Of a stretch of DNA of 64,000 nt, positions 1-12,405 are shown one piece after another; position 1 is the first letter of the stretch, and the number at the start of each line of letters is the position of its first letter. The translations under genes and the position numbers were made by a program. The stretch is taken from the NCBI GenBank assembly GCA_013115135.1, contig JABANP010000085.1, positions 92,532 through 156,531 on the forward strand. The letters run 5' to 3'. The notes below the pieces were generated by a model, which was given only the letters and a program-made list of their open reading frames with translations, was not told the origin of the DNA and did no database searches. This DNA is from Perkinsus olseni (taxonomy: Eukaryota > Perkinsozoa > Perkinsida > Perkinsidae).

Positions 1-66
1 GTCTATAAGTACAGTAGGCTGTCTTTCAAGCTTCACTGGTCACCACACGCGCCCTTCTATTCTGAT

Positions 67-628
67 ATGATCGCCACTATCGAAGAACCGAATGTCGAAG
101 GCGTTGTAAAATATGAACCCGCTGCTGAATGCGAGGTCGATCAGCTCGGCTTCGTTCCGACCTGTTCTGTATCCAACACGGTCAACATCGAAGATACGCT
201 GAAGAAGCCTGTTGGCGTTACTCTAATAGGCGCTGTTAAGCGTCGAGCGGTCGAAGAGTCAGAGTTCGATGACGTGAGCTGCGGGACCATTGATGTTGCT
301 AGCAGTAGTGACGATGAGCCCGCAGCTCCGAGGTAAGACACCCTCCCGTCCTTCCGTCGAACCTCCCCTCTTCAGGAACCGTCGTCCGCGATCTGAATCA
401 ATGGATTCTCCGACGAGCTCCTTCCGGTCGGTCAAGCATCGTCGTCAGCTCAGCGAAACCGATTCTGTTGTTTCTGAAGACTGTAGCATTGATGATAGTT
501 TAAGGAGGTGTCTGCTTGCTGAGAGGGAGCGCCTTTCTTGTTGCAATGGTCAGCATTTTTGGGTGCTGGACGAGCAGAGGCTCGCTAGAGACGAAGATGC
601 GCCCCTGACGAATATCTATTATTCGTAG
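67..628 (+). CDS. Two-exon Ser-rich protein of unknown function
   Basis: I do not recognise a family. Exon 1 runs from an ATG at 67 to 332, and exon 2 from 376 to a TAG at 626-628. The 43-nt intron (333-375) starts GTAAGA and ends CTTCAG; removing it joins two open frames exactly in phase into about 172 residues. The first half is acidic and moderately ordered. The second half is rich in Ser, Arg and Glu (RPRSESMDSP, QLSETDSVVSED), as in a disordered phospho-target region, and ends in a short segment with Cys-Cys and Trp. The window begins only 66 bases upstream, so an earlier exon cannot be excluded. The short intron sets the pattern for the whole window. Confidence 0.55.
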
Positions 629-1164
629 TCCTCGCGATAATTGCCAATCGAATCCTCGTCGTACTTTTTTTGCTTTTGTGCATAGTCGGATACTTCTTGC
701 TGCACGACGAAATGCCCCACAGATCGCGGCTTCACGGGTCTTGGGCTGTCCTGTATAACCAGTAGGCCGTATAAGATTCACAACATCATAGACCAGCCGT
801 AAAATTCTCTTTTCTATCCTTGTATGTTTTGCGTTCAGTAGCGTCACGTTGGCATTCTTGTTTGTGTGGGTTTATAGTCCACTCCTAACGGTTCCGGCTC
901 AGTTAGACTCTTGCCGATGTGCTCAGCTAGCGGCTCGCTGTAGCGTCGACATGAAGCGCAATCGGACAGTTCGTCAAGAAGCATTGGAAGGCCACTGCAA
1001 TCCCGCGCTTTATCCGTGTTCGGCACGTTTCGTTTTCTGACCTGCTCTTCTCCAAGCCGCATGAAGGGAGGTTTCCTCGATCAAGTTGCTTCACTGTCCA
1101 TATGATCTTTCGATCTGGCTCGGTTGCGGGCCTCAATCGACGGCTCTTTTCGCTCTTATCGTCG
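629..1164. other. No supported gene
   Basis: Short open frames occur on both strands, but none has a family motif, a good splice pattern or convincing composition. The stretch probably holds the 3' end of the preceding gene and the 5' exon or promoter of the zinc-protein gene that follows. Confidence 0.4.
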
Positions 1165-1978
1165 AGGTTTTACACGAATTACTTGGTGAGGACCTGTGGG
1201 TGCGGCAAGAGCACCGCTGTTGCTAAAGGGCCGAGCTACATGAATTACGTCTGTCACTGCAGGTAACGCAGGGGAAAACCATCTCACCCCCGTCCTGTTG
1301 ATATCATGGACGGTGGAGACAGATGGATATCTGTCTCCTGGTATTACCTTGATATCGTGTGCCTCGATGCATTCGGTTAGACGGTACAATGTTCAATCTT
1401 GAATGTAACAATACCCGACGAACCTTTGCGGAATGTGCGAGTTCCGCGAGCTTACACAATTTTGAACAATAAGGTTCTGCTATCTGTCGATGGCAATATG
1501 TATTTCGACGCTTTCTCGTTCCTTGTGATCGCTGGAGTTGCCGAGTTCTGCGGCGTCTCAGTCTGTGTCGAGCCGCGACGTCCGCGAAGAGTTTGCCGAC
1601 TGCGGGATTCCGACCCGAACAAGTCACGTTCGAAGGCCCGATGAAGGAAGTGTATCCAGACGGGAGCACAAACAGCCAGGATGTGAGTTGAAAATGCGGC
1701 CTGCGAGGATCGAACTCGCGACCTTAGGATTATGAGACCTACGCGCTACCTACTGCGCCAAAGCCGCTGTGATAGATTGCGTGTATCATCATCTCTGTGG
1801 TTACATACTGGTCAGTTACTGCGGCGAATGCTCAGAGTATATCGCTGGCGGGGCAGTGAATACCTTGGGTATGTTCACACTTCCTACCAGTGAAGATGCT
1901 GACTGCGAGTATCTCCCTACTATGCACATCTTCTACGAAAACCGGGTGGAGGATGTCGAAGATCCTTTGCCAAAGTAG
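1165..1978 (+). CDS. GFA / CENP-V family zinc protein, spliced
   Basis: All three cysteine motifs of the glutathione-dependent formaldehyde-activating (GFA) / CENP-V fold are present in order: TCGCGK near 1192-1209, CHC-SLCR across the first splice junction, and YCGEC at 1817-1831. The C-terminus PTMHIFYENRVEDVEDPLP (to 1975) fits the family ending. Exon 1 ends at 1262, exon 2 is 1562-1682, and exon 3 runs from about 1816 to the TAG at 1976-1978. Intron 1 is 299 nt. Intron 2 contains a tRNA-Met gene on the other strand. The phase across intron 2 does not close with a GT donor; a GA-AG intron two bases later would close it, or the sequence has an indel. The 5' start is not resolved. Such proteins bind zinc through the cysteines; their substrate in protists is usually unknown. 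Confidence 0.7.
1695..1767 (-). tRNA. tRNA-Met(CAT), elongator type, inside an intron
   Basis: The minus strand folds as a full cloverleaf of 73 nt. It has a 7-bp acceptor stem (one G-U), a GCGC/GCGC D stem, anticodon loop CTCATAA giving CAT, and a GCGAG/CTCGC T stem around TTCGATC. The anticodon arm with its U-U closing pair is like elongator rather than initiator tRNA-Met. The gene sits antisense within intron 2 of the GFA/CENP-V gene, its 3' end only 12 nt from the donor site. Confidence 0.95.
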
Positions 1979-2614
1979 GCGGGTCCTGATGAGGGGAATC
2001 TACCAGGGAGCGTGATCGGATGCAACTGATCAACTTATCCTCACAGTGATCGCGTAAAAACCACAGGCGTTGCACCAGCGCGAAACCCGCTCGAGGAAGC
2101 AGCGCGCCGTCACCAATTTCAATCCCAAAAATGTGATTTCCTCGCAGTTTTTCAAGCATAGCTCACTTGAACGAATATAGTATCCGATCGGCTAGCCTTT
2201 ATGTTTCTTTATCTCTGAATTTATCACGCGCGGAACCTTCGGACTCGATACCAAAATGTCTGCTGGAGAAAGTCTGCTCGCTACTGTTGCGGTTCAGGTA
2301 GTTACAGTATTTTTGTCTCAGGTGGTCGGCCTTGCCCTGTGCTTCAAACGGGTTGATGGAACCTTCAACTGAGCCACTGCTCTGGCGTGATGTCCGACCT
2401 TTGGGGCCCAGCAGACCGCCGTATCCGCAGACGTAACCCTCGTAACCAGTCGGCTAGGTTCTGCTCTGACAATGCAGGTATACATTCTCGCAGATGAGCG
2501 ACTTGCCACCGAACTACGAGACAGGGACTCTAACTGAAGAGAAGCAGGAAGCGAGAATTAAGTCAGAATAGAGGGACCTCTCGCGAAAGCGTGGGAATTT
2601 CTGCTGTGCATCAG

Positions 2615-5600
2615 ATCGAAGTACGCAGCTCCCCGGAACGAAACCCCGACGTTCGTGGAGAAGGAGTATGACATCATAATAGTGGGAGGTGGACACAATG
2701 GCCTGATCACCGCTGCATATCTGGCCAAAGAGGTAAGCCGCGGTGAATCGAGTTTTGGCGCTCGAATCTCCGCCTGCTCAGGGCTATGATGTACTAGTAT
2801 TGGAGAGACGTCATGTTGTTGGAGGTGCTGCTGTCACAGAGGAGCTCTTCCCGGGGTGAGGTTTGGGTTTCCTGACACCATAGAATTCCGGATGTTCGGG
2901 AATTTTATGTATATCTTTATATATAATTATGTGTCTCTCGTTATGTTTCATGATTCATTCGTCTGGAAATGGCCTATGGTCGGTGCGTCAGGTACAAGTA
3001 CAGCCGTTGCAGCTACTTAGCCGGGCTGCTGAATCCTGAGATCATCAAAGATTTGGATCTCACCAGAGAATGTATGTTGTGCTATCAGTATTCGGAGCAT
3101 CTTGTGAAAATGTCAGGGACGGGTGGGTTCAAGTATCTGTTGCGGGATCCGGGGTCAGTGACGCCTACGCCCATGAGTCACCCCATTTACAGGGGAAGGT
3201 GAGACACTCACTGTGGTAGGTTGTACCGTTCTCGAAATGAATTTGAAGTGGCACATTGTCTGTAGTGTGTTTGCGTTATGTTTCTGATTATCAGGGACGC
3301 ACGCCTCCCTGTTTTTATCGATAGTTTCAACACTCAAAGCCAGTCACTGGTCGTGGTTATCCTGACCAGCTGGGCCACATCGGATGCTGTAGTGTTCTAC
3401 ATAAAGCGTTACCGTTATCACGCTCAGGCCGCTCTTGATGTGGGGCGATCAGAAGAAGACCATAGAGAGCATCGCCGAGTTCTCAGAGAGGGATGCTCAT
3501 GTGTTTCCCCTTGTAGGTCTCGATTGAACCGACCGGGTCCCTTGACGGAGCGTTTTCTCAGGTACGAGCAATTGCTGAAGGAAATGCGGGAAGTGTTGGA
3601 GCCGCTCATGCAGGGATGCCCGATGCGCCCATCGGGTAGGAGTTTTCGTGGGTGTGTAGCTGGGCGACTTCGGGCTGGCCTCGTCAGACGCGAAGAGCAT
3701 ACCGGAGTTCGTCAATCATTCGTTGCGAATAATGAAGACGCTTAAAAGACTTACAAAGCACAGCGATGCAGTACCGGATTTGGTGAGGAGTCGTCGTCCT
3801 TGCCCGGTAGAGAACGTTCTTCGGTGTTCAGTACGAGCTCTTCACCGCACCTGCGTCACAAATACTGGACCGGTGGTTTGAAACGGATGTTCTCAAAGGC
3901 TACACTGGCGACAGATGCTGTTATCGGCAGCATGGCGAGTCCGGCGGACTGCGGAAGTGCCTACGTAAGGTGATGCGTCAAACACTGCGTGGCGCGTGTA
4001 AAATTGGAACCAAGGCCCTTTGCGAACACAGTTAATTTCGTTGTCATTGTATGCCCAACGAAGACACTGCTAGACTAGCAGTGCTAGTATTGAGTCAATG
4101 CTATTGGTACGCCATATTGATCTCGTTGCCCATATGACGACTCTGGCGCTCAGCCCGAAGTTCTAGCCCAATTTCCTATGATATCGGTTCTGCACGGCCG
4201 GAAGATCTGAGAAATCTTCGACCTCCGTGTTATGCACAAATTTTTGTGGAGAACAGAGTGTGGACACCACACGTCTCGGCAGTCCGGGTCAGTCCGGGTC
4301 CTCAAGCTCGGCTGTGAACCTCAACTGCGGGGGAGTAAGTCTTTGAGAAGGTGAGGATACCCCGCAGTCACCGGGCTATAGGATTACGTGTCCGCTCAGC
4401 GAATGGACCTGCCGAGCTGCCCTAGGCCAGCGGGTACTCGGAGAATGCTAGTATCCTCGAGAACCTCCATGCGATGTTTCCGCTGACAAAGGTCGCAAGG
4501 GCTCGTCTTCTGGAGAATCTCCAGTATCAGATGGAGTGACCCTCTCCTCGCTGACTCTCGTTGCGAGAGTGCGATCTCACCTCGCTAAGCGGGACTTAGA
4601 GAGCGGTGCGGTTAGTGCCGTTAGAGAGCGGAGTTAGACGACACTAAGGCAGTACCTTAAGGGCACGTGGGCAGTACTCCTACATTCCCCCTTTCCCTAT
4701 TCCCGATCCGTCGGTGAGTTGCTGGCTGGCGAGTCAGACCCGCCGAGTCCGCGGCACCGCGGCACAGCCGGCACTTATCACGCGGCGCTCCACAAGGCCC
4801 ATTCTCTCCTTGGCCAGGCCAAGTTGGCCTTCCTTTCGTGGTCAAAATGTTGTGGATAGCTCCGCGTGAGCGTGAAGAGTATTCACTGAAGACTATTGAG
4901 AATATTACTAGTGGTGTGCGCTCTTGTTCTCGCGTACATAATCGGTCCGAATGGTACGTATATAACTATGCTTGGAAGTCTTCGGAACTCGGATCATGTT
5001 CGAGCTTATTTGCGTGATCGCAAGTTCTTGAGAAGCGTTTTCGGACTGCTGGGAGAGTAATGGTGGGGCTCAGGCACCAGCTTGCTTCCGAAGAGAGCCG
5101 GATGGGAAACTCAGAGGCTTTCCTATAGAGTCAAGCTGACGGTTTCGGCAAATAGTTTCTTGTTACTAGAATACTGTACGGAGATGCCTTTAGTGGACGT
5201 GAGAACTGGCGTTGGGCGGAGTTCACCGTTCACTCCCTTGCAGGGAGGCATCATTCGTCAATGACGAACGAATCGTGACGAATCGTCATCGCTCAGCTCA
5301 GCAGGGAGTCCCCACTCGGATCAACCATCCCCACATTATGTTCTCCTTCCGCCAAGCTTTTCCGCGTGTTGCGTGCTCAATCCGCAGTTAACCTGGCTGG
5401 CACCCTTCAAAAATTCCGAATCAAAATTCCAAATTCAAGCACACCACGGCAAGTCCGACGGATCGATCGTATGACTCTAAGTTTGCTCAACCTGCCGTTA
5501 GGTACTCCTCCATCATGTTTTGGGTAACGTCAACGGTCGTCAAGGCGTGTGGGCTTACGTGGAGGGCGGCATGGGAAGGATATCGAGTGCCATTGCGGAG

Positions 5601-8600
5601 CGAGCGATGCAGGCAGGAGCTGTCATCATGACGGATGCTCAGGTCGGTGATGGGTGTATCACCGGTGCAAGTTGTATGCACAGCAGCAGAATCTCATCTG
5701 TTGCAGTTTTTTATTCTTGCAGGTTCAGAGAATAACTCACGATGGAACTCGTGCTACGGGTGTGGAGATGTCTGATGGTACCCAGCTGCGAGCTAGGATG
5801 TGTGTGGTATCGAATGCTACACCGTGGCATACGTAAGTCACCTTGAAGATACGTTTACTGGTGTCGCGTGAGTCCCACGGTAGGACTCCTACCTTGAACA
5901 TAACGGTGATCTATCGCCCGAGGGGCGATTGCCGCGTGTTAGCCTGTAAGAACAGACTAGCATGAAAGAATAAACATCAGGGCACGGGGAAAATCTGTTA
6001 GTTCGATCAACCCCTCGAAGTTCACTGCTGGTTCCTCATCGTGACAACGGGGGCATTGTCCTGGGTTATCATCTCCTAAGCTGCTGTTGTTTTTCAGGTT
6101 CCTCGAATTGCTACCGCTGAACGCTTGTGACCGGCCGAAGTCTCTTGGCGATAGATTCACGAGCCAGATACGGTTTACTGATTACTCTTGCGGTGCGATG
6201 AAGATCAACTGTGCCGTCGACAGGCTCCCTCAGGTCTGTCCGAACTTCTGATGTGGCGAAATAGCTCGTGTTTTGCCACGGATCCCGAAAAACCACGGCG
6301 TTTCCGATCTCATTCTTCTGGCGCGACGTAGCGTGTCGCTCGCTGTAGTGTGGTGAAGGCAGCTGCTGGAAGTTGTGTGTGTTTCGTTATTCTTATTCTT
6401 TTAGCCTAAAAGAATAAGAAAAACGAAACACACACAACTAAAAGTTTTAGGTTGAGATCGTCCGCGTATGCCCGCTTCTCAGATACCCGGCGTTGCCCCT
6501 GAGCACCTACAAGGAACGGTTCATTTCGAAACCTCCCTCGGGCAGATCGAAGTCGCAGCGCACGAGGCCCGTTCGGGCATACCGGCGACGAGACCTGTGG
6601 TGGAAATGACTCTACCAAGTGTAGCTCCGCAGTACAAACGTCGTCGGTGATGACGCTGATAGATCCTGGACTCGAGCCTCGTTCCCTACAACTCCGGCCA
6701 TCACATTTGCCAGCTCTTCGTGCAGTAGGCTGGGGGGGCTATGGTTCTTGCCATGCTGTTCTGCAGCAGAACTTCTGCTGCCGGAATTCTTCGTTCTAAC
6801 AGTGTTGAGCGAGACTGGTGGCTTCGAAACAGTACGTCGCGCGCGTCTGTCTGGCGTAAGTTACGCCGCGTAACCCAAAATATGACTTTCTTGTACCCTT
6901 CCGCTGTCAACGTAGCTAGCGTTTTCGCTTTTTTGGAACCATTTTTCCCGTTTTCTCCATTTCTTGGTCCAGAAATTGCCCGGTGGGCAACTAATCTCAT
7001 CCGGCATCATGCCGACGGCATGTCCCTTGGATACAGTCGCCAGGCGCCACGCTCGGCCTAGCGAGCTTAGTTTGTATCAGGTACGCCCCCTACGACGTTA
7101 GCCCCAATCACGGCTCCTGGGCAGATCCAGGGTTCGTGGAGCGTTTTGTAGAAAGAGTCTTCGATGTTATTCACGAGCATGACCCCGATTTCGCCAACTC
7201 GGTGCTTCACAAGGATGTAGGCCTGTGGGGCGTGTCGGTGTTTGCATACTGATGGTGTTATCGAAAAGTTTGCGACGCGCACGACAGAATGGAGAATTAG
7301 ACGAGCATCGTACTCTATATTTGCAGCCTCCTTGAAGAAGTCTTCTTCCTCTCGAAAGTGTGGGGCCAGGATCCTCTGGACCGCACAGCAGCGTAGTTCC
7401 TGCTCCTGGGAGGCTGAAATAATTTCAGCCGCTGAATCTACAATTGGAGCGCTATTCTTAATTTTAATTTTCTGAGGACGGCGAATCATCGACACTGCGC
7501 CAGTGACAGTGCCGATTCGGCAGCATCAACTAGGCAGTCACCGCCTTTCGTGCCTTAGACAGGGGTTATGACAAGGTCACCATCAAGAACTTCTTGAAAA
7601 GAAGGTACTTAACCAGGCTGAGTCGGCATCAGTTCAACTGATTCAGTTGGATTATCAAGGCAACCTGGTTGTCCTTGAAAATGTCAAGTTGATATTGAAT
7701 TTCGCGGGTTCCGAGGCCACTCTCCGGAAACTCAGAATCGGGTTGAGGCGGTAGTACAGTCGGTTGGACGTCTTCTTCAACGACTAACCACCAATGATTT
7801 GTCGGTATTCCCATTGCTACAGCGTGCCATCAACACGACTTTCCGTTTGCCTGGCATCGAGAGGGATGTACCGATGACACCCAAACTGTTAGCTTATGGC
7901 GAGGCAACTCGGGGTAGACTGGAGACCTTCCTTCAAAGTCTCGGAAGGTTTGGCAGGTAATGGTGGTGTTAACCTTTACGAGGTATCGGGCCCTACCGCA
8001 TTAGCTGCTGACGCCAAGAGGCTTTCTTGAACTTCAAGACTTGAAGAGAGCAGTCTCCGACTTTCGTGAGGCTTGGATGCATCACTGACCAACGCGTGAG
8101 GCACCTGGATGCGCGCCGGCCAGTCCGAAAGTAAACTGCTTCCACACTACCGCCGACAGAGTACTATCATTATTCTTTTGGTAACTATTTGCATCTGCGG
8201 ATGTATGAGTCGTGTTGAGAACCAGAGTGACGCTACACGTAGCTCATCCTACGTATTTTTGCAGAACCGTTTTCGACATTTGCAGCTAAGTACTGCCGAT
8301 CTCGTGCGCTGTGTTGTTAACGAACGTCTATGGTTCTTCGTTGGTCATCTCACGCTGTTTCATTGTCGTGGCGGAAAATTCCCGCAAATTCTCAGATAAT
8401 TTCGTTTTTCCTGTCAAGCTACTCTGTGGTATTACTTGCAGGTAATCACTCCCCTCACCCTCGAGCATGAGTTTGGTCTTCACAAGGGGAATATCTTTCA
8501 CGGTGCGCTGCAGCTGCATCAACTTGGATACACTCGTCCACAAGCCCGGACTCCACTAGATGGACTGTAGGTCTTCTATAACCGTGCGCGAGATGCTCAC

Positions 8601-8715
8601 ACGGAGTTTTTCTCATGACCCAAACCTTCATAGGTATCTCTGCGGCGCTGGAGCTCATCCCGGCGGTGGGGTCATGGGCACGCCGGGGAAAAACGCAGCC
8701 CAAGTGGTAGGGTGA
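2615..8715 (+). CDS. PYROXD2-like FAD oxidoreductase, about 15 exons
   Basis: The encoded protein matches the PYROXD2 / phytoene-desaturase-like family over its whole length. The FAD-binding start [20 protein letters not shown] (2675-2732) is a classic GxGxxG dinucleotide motif. Next come [20 protein letters not shown] (from 2782), [14 protein letters not shown] (3001-3050), a [11 protein letters not shown] segment (3905-3940), [17 protein letters not shown] (5557-5610), and [15 protein letters not shown], split by the intron ending at 7076. The C-terminal Gly-rich box [20 protein letters not shown] ends at a TGA at 8713-8715. Most introns are short, but two are long (about 3967-5510 and 7224-8446). 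One intron carries a 67-nt perfect-looking hairpin. The true start is unclear; a small exon with ATG at 2256 is possible. Mammalian PYROXD2 is mitochondrial; I see no decisive targeting signal here. The reading frame seems intact. Confidence 0.85.
6372..6438. repeat. 67-nt inverted repeat in a PYROXD2 intron
   Basis: Two 32-bp arms (6372-6403 and 6407-6438) are reverse complements with one mismatch, separated by the loop GCC. The element lies wholly inside the intron following the exon that ends near 6237. It resembles the many short-loop hairpins of the 36-60 kb region. Confidence 0.95.
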
Positions 8716-11206
8716 ATTTCGTGGCGCGCGACATGTCACTATGGTTGGTCAGATACTGTGGGACTTGGCGAAGAAAGAGAGGAAATGATTTTCAGTTTTC
8801 TTCATGTGACGGTGTTTCTGACTTTACTTGCATCTGTTGAGCTCGACCTTGGATACTGATTTTTGGGCGCGCGCTTAATCGATCGCGCATATCCTGAGGT
8901 TGATTTTGCACTGTTCATGACGATGTATGCGACGGGTCCTGCCGCTTCTCCTGTCCTTCCTGCCTGTCGTACCGTAACAATACGGCCGCCTGGGATTTAC
9001 TTTGCCAACCCGCAGCCGCTGCAGAGTGAGTGGTTGGAAGTGACGATATTTTGGGGTGTTCAACAGATCTCTCCTGAGTTTCAGCAGCGCTCCCAGGATT
9101 GAATTTAACGTGTAGGAGGCGATCCTGGGAGTGCTCTCGAAACTCGAGAGATGAAGCCAACCTTCGGTTTGGCTTGATTTTGCGGCCCACTCCGCCGTTG
9201 ATGTATGTAGCAATCCAGTTTGCTGGGCTTCTTCCAAGCAGGCCCCATCACATTGTCCAATGCATTGACTCTGCTAGGCTCTGAAGGGACTGTATTCGGA
9301 CTATCGCGGGATTTTCTTTCTCTCGGGATGGATCTCCTTCTTCGTACTGTCTGGTATGATTCGTACCACTGTTATTCTTCAGTTTCCCCAACTCCTGCTA
9401 TCCGTCGCGAAGTGCGTCCAGTTGAAGCAGGGAGAGTGGGATGTGAGAATAGGATGGCACTGTTCGGTTTTGTCAGTTTTTTCATCAGATTTTACCGCTC
9501 AGCCCACCACGCAGCCGCTGTACATGAGGACTCAGTTGAAGCCCATAAATGAGGGTCTTGTAGTGCAGCATAAATCACCCATTATGGCGACTAGACAGTT
9601 GCCTCTCCCAAGGAGCCCGGTGTTGTCACCGAGGGTTCAGGTAGTAACTTTCGATCTTGGCGGTCGATTATGAATTCGACATTGCTGGGGAGTGAGCTCT
9701 GCGCTCCACATGTGGCAAGCATGTAATTCAGCATGTGTACGAATCTTGAATGAAGCCCCTGTATTTTGGCTACTCTCATGGTATGGGACGAATGTGCGCC
9801 GGCATTTGTTTACTGCAAGACAGTTCTTATTTTCGGGGGAAGAGCTGTGCGGTCGTTTCAGGCTCCGCGAACGGTGATGCCAGCTGAGCGGTACAGGGCG
9901 CCGTTGACGACATCTAGTCTGGTGTATGGTACTCCAGCGACGGCATATCGCACCGTGGTAGTACGCTCGAATTGCTGCTCTTCATTAGGATGTCTGGACG
10001 GACAGGGCGCCTGGTTTAGTGGCAAGGGAATTCGGCTTGAACTCAGGCGACTCCGGTCCAACCCCCGGCAGCGGCACCGCCTAATACTTGCGGCCCGGTT
10101 ATGTACAGGCCAGTACGGAGCTACCACGTAAAGGTTTCTGCATTTGACCAGGTAGTAGTAGCATAGGGCATGGCAGTTGAGGGTAGTGGGAGCAATGGTT
10201 CATCATGAGTAGTTTCCTTCAGCACCGAACATCGTTCCTAAACAGTTCATGCGGGAATCTGTATTTTCCAATTTCTAAGGCTTTCTTTTTATTAAGATGG
10301 TCAAATTTTTACATGATTGATAATGAAAAAAGTTCTTCGTCTCGCTCCGCGGTTGAAGCCCGGGCGTTCATCCTCGTGGTTCGTCTAGATTTTCTCACCA
10401 GTGTTAAGTTGGCCCTCTCTCAGTCCCTCAACACCAGCGGCATTCCGATGGCATCCTCCTCGTTCGTGTCGGCTACACCAGCAGTGCCTCCGGCGAGTGT
10501 TGCGCTGTCGGGGGTTGACCTGTTGGACAGGAGGAGCGCTCTGGAGAGGGGGAGCCCTAATCGGGAATGGCTGGATGAGAGCCTCAGTGTCCCACCAGCC
10601 ATTCGAGCAGCGCTGGCAAGACTGGCTCCAGGTAGTAGAGCAGCTTCGGGTCTGTGGATGGGTCGATTGCTCTTTTCGAAATATCTTGGTAGCCGTCTTG
10701 GTAGCGCTTTGCCATCGTTTTTGTAATGCTTCTTCCGTTAGTCGCGGATCTGTGGACTCCGCAGGGGAGTCTGCTGAAGGGGTATTCTCTTTTCTTTAAT
10801 TATGAATATAGTCTGGACTAGTTGTGATAGGAAATCGGCTGCTGTGGGAGTGATAGACTCGAGATAGTAGTTCCCTCTTGGAATGATCTCATGAGGGAAG
10901 GTTGGGGATCCATGGCGTGGCCATGATCTAGGTGTTGTTGGGTACGTCCTCGAGGCCTTGGTGAACTCAGGTGGACGCGGTAACCAATTGACCCGGCACA
11001 TTCTTGCACCGGTATCTGAGGGGAGTTATTCTACTCTGGGGTAGTAAGGGAACGTGGGCGTGAAAACGAAGGCGGGTAAACGCAAAGGTCCGATACAAGA
11101 GACAACAGGCTGTCCATGATAGTCGTTTGTAACGGATTTTTTGGTACTTGAAAACGCATTAATGAGGCGATTGCAGTTTTCGTCTCGTCTGTGGATTTTT
11201 TTGCAG
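8716..11206. other. Unresolved stretch, possibly exons of the next gene
   Basis: Several + strand open segments with acceptor-like starts lie here: about 9225-9355, hydrophobic; 9690-9875; and 10400-10726, with the string GVDLLDRRSALERGSP. None could be joined in phase or tied to a family. Three consecutive small hairpins lie at 9086-9176. I cannot say whether this is one gene with the exons at 11.2-12.1 kb or non-coding DNA. Confidence 0.3.
9086..9176. repeat. Run of three small hairpins
   Basis: The first stem pairs 9086-9099 with 9122-9135 (one mismatch). The second is a 7-bp stem with loop AAC around 9134-9150. The third pairs AAGCCAA with TTGGCTT around 9153-9174. Such a cluster could mark a small mobile element or a fold-back scar; there is no coding evidence inside it. 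Confidence 0.7.
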
Positions 11207-12118
11207 ATACTACGACAAACGGCGGGTGGAGAATAACTTGCGGCGGTTTTTGGAGCATATTGAGGAGTGGTGGAACGAGAATGAGGAATCTGAAGTTGAC
11301 CTGGGAAAACTGTTCGACAAGTATGTGACTGCCACTGAGAAGGTGGGTTTACTGGACTGCTAGATGAGAGTAGAGCGGGCATAGGTATATCGTCTGGAAA
11401 ACACGCGGTAGACTTGTGGTGCTATGAGGTGCCTCATAGATTGATTGTGGGAACCCGAATATACTGTATGAGTTTCCCCCATGTAAAATGCGATGCCAGA
11501 ACTAGATTCGATAGGCGCTGTGCTATGCTGCGTGTACTGGTGTCAACTGGCTAGGAGTACTGTGGGAAGGTACCGGAATAGCGAACTCATCAAGGTGGTA
11601 GAATGGATTTGGCGATGGAGTGGTATTACCTTCAGGCCTTGGGAGGATCTCAGAGCCGATCCGGTGGCGGGTCGTCTTCGTGTGGGGTTCACGAGCCAAT
11701 ATTCCGGCAAAGAGGTTGACCAGGTGCGAGTGAGGCTTCCTAGGAAGGACTGATTGGTATCTCCCAGTTTGAATTTGTGGCCTGGGGGCTTGGCACTCGG
11801 AGATAAGCAAGAGGTCTTCACCAGCATTGTCGTACCGACAGCGAAGGCCCTCAGAGGGTGCTCCAAGGCGCATCGGATACCGACGCTCATGACGAAATCG
11901 CAGTTTGTTGAGGTGGGTAGGTCAGTGGTGACGAGGGTAAGCCCATTGTGTGTCAGAGGCTTGTGGACGTCCCTTTCAATGTCCCGGATTACCCGGTTCC
12001 TGCGGATAAATTAACGGCTCGGCATCTCTCTGCTGGGGAGGTGGCGACGTATCTTGCAGAAGCTGTGCTGGAGGCTGACTTGAAGGAGCATGAGGTAGTG
12101 AAGCACGGGGGTCGATAG
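11207..12118 (+). CDS. 3' exons of a spliced gene, function unknown
   Basis: An exon at 11207-11342 starts after a T-rich TTGCAG acceptor. It encodes a basic/acidic helical segment (YYDKRRVENNLRRFLEHIEE ...) and ends at a GTGGGT donor. A last exon at 11957-12118 (LVDVPFNVPDYPVPADKL ... VKHGGR, TAG at 12116-12118) follows a TGTCAG acceptor and can be joined to an exon ending at 11912 by a 44-nt intron in phase. Between them an exon around 11640-11760 (RPWEDLRADPVAGRLRVGF) is likely. The middle exon around 11780-11912 is open in two frames and I cannot decide between them. No family was recognised. Confidence 0.45.
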
Positions 12119-12405
12119 GGATGATGTCTCTCACTACGCTTTCGTTGTTAAACGAGGGCCTGCCGAGCTGAGGACCCTGTGGGAGGGTGGGAAGAGCTCT
12201 GGTGTTGTCGAAGGGGCCACTTGGTTATGAACACTGCTACGAAGAGTCTCGTTTCATTGAGAGCGCTGCGTGTTTCTTGGCCTAGTTGCCGAGGATTGTT
12301 GTGCGATCCAGTCTGATATTCTTTCGATACCACTCCAAAGGCAAATCATCGAGGGTGACATGTCTCCGCGTTGGTAACATTTATCGAGTATCTTTCATTC
12401 CGCAG

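Noticed and set aside
10400..10726. NADH pyrophosphatase (NUDIX) N-terminal region suggested by LLDRRSALERG
   Set aside because: No Nudix box follows anywhere nearby; the similarity is too short.
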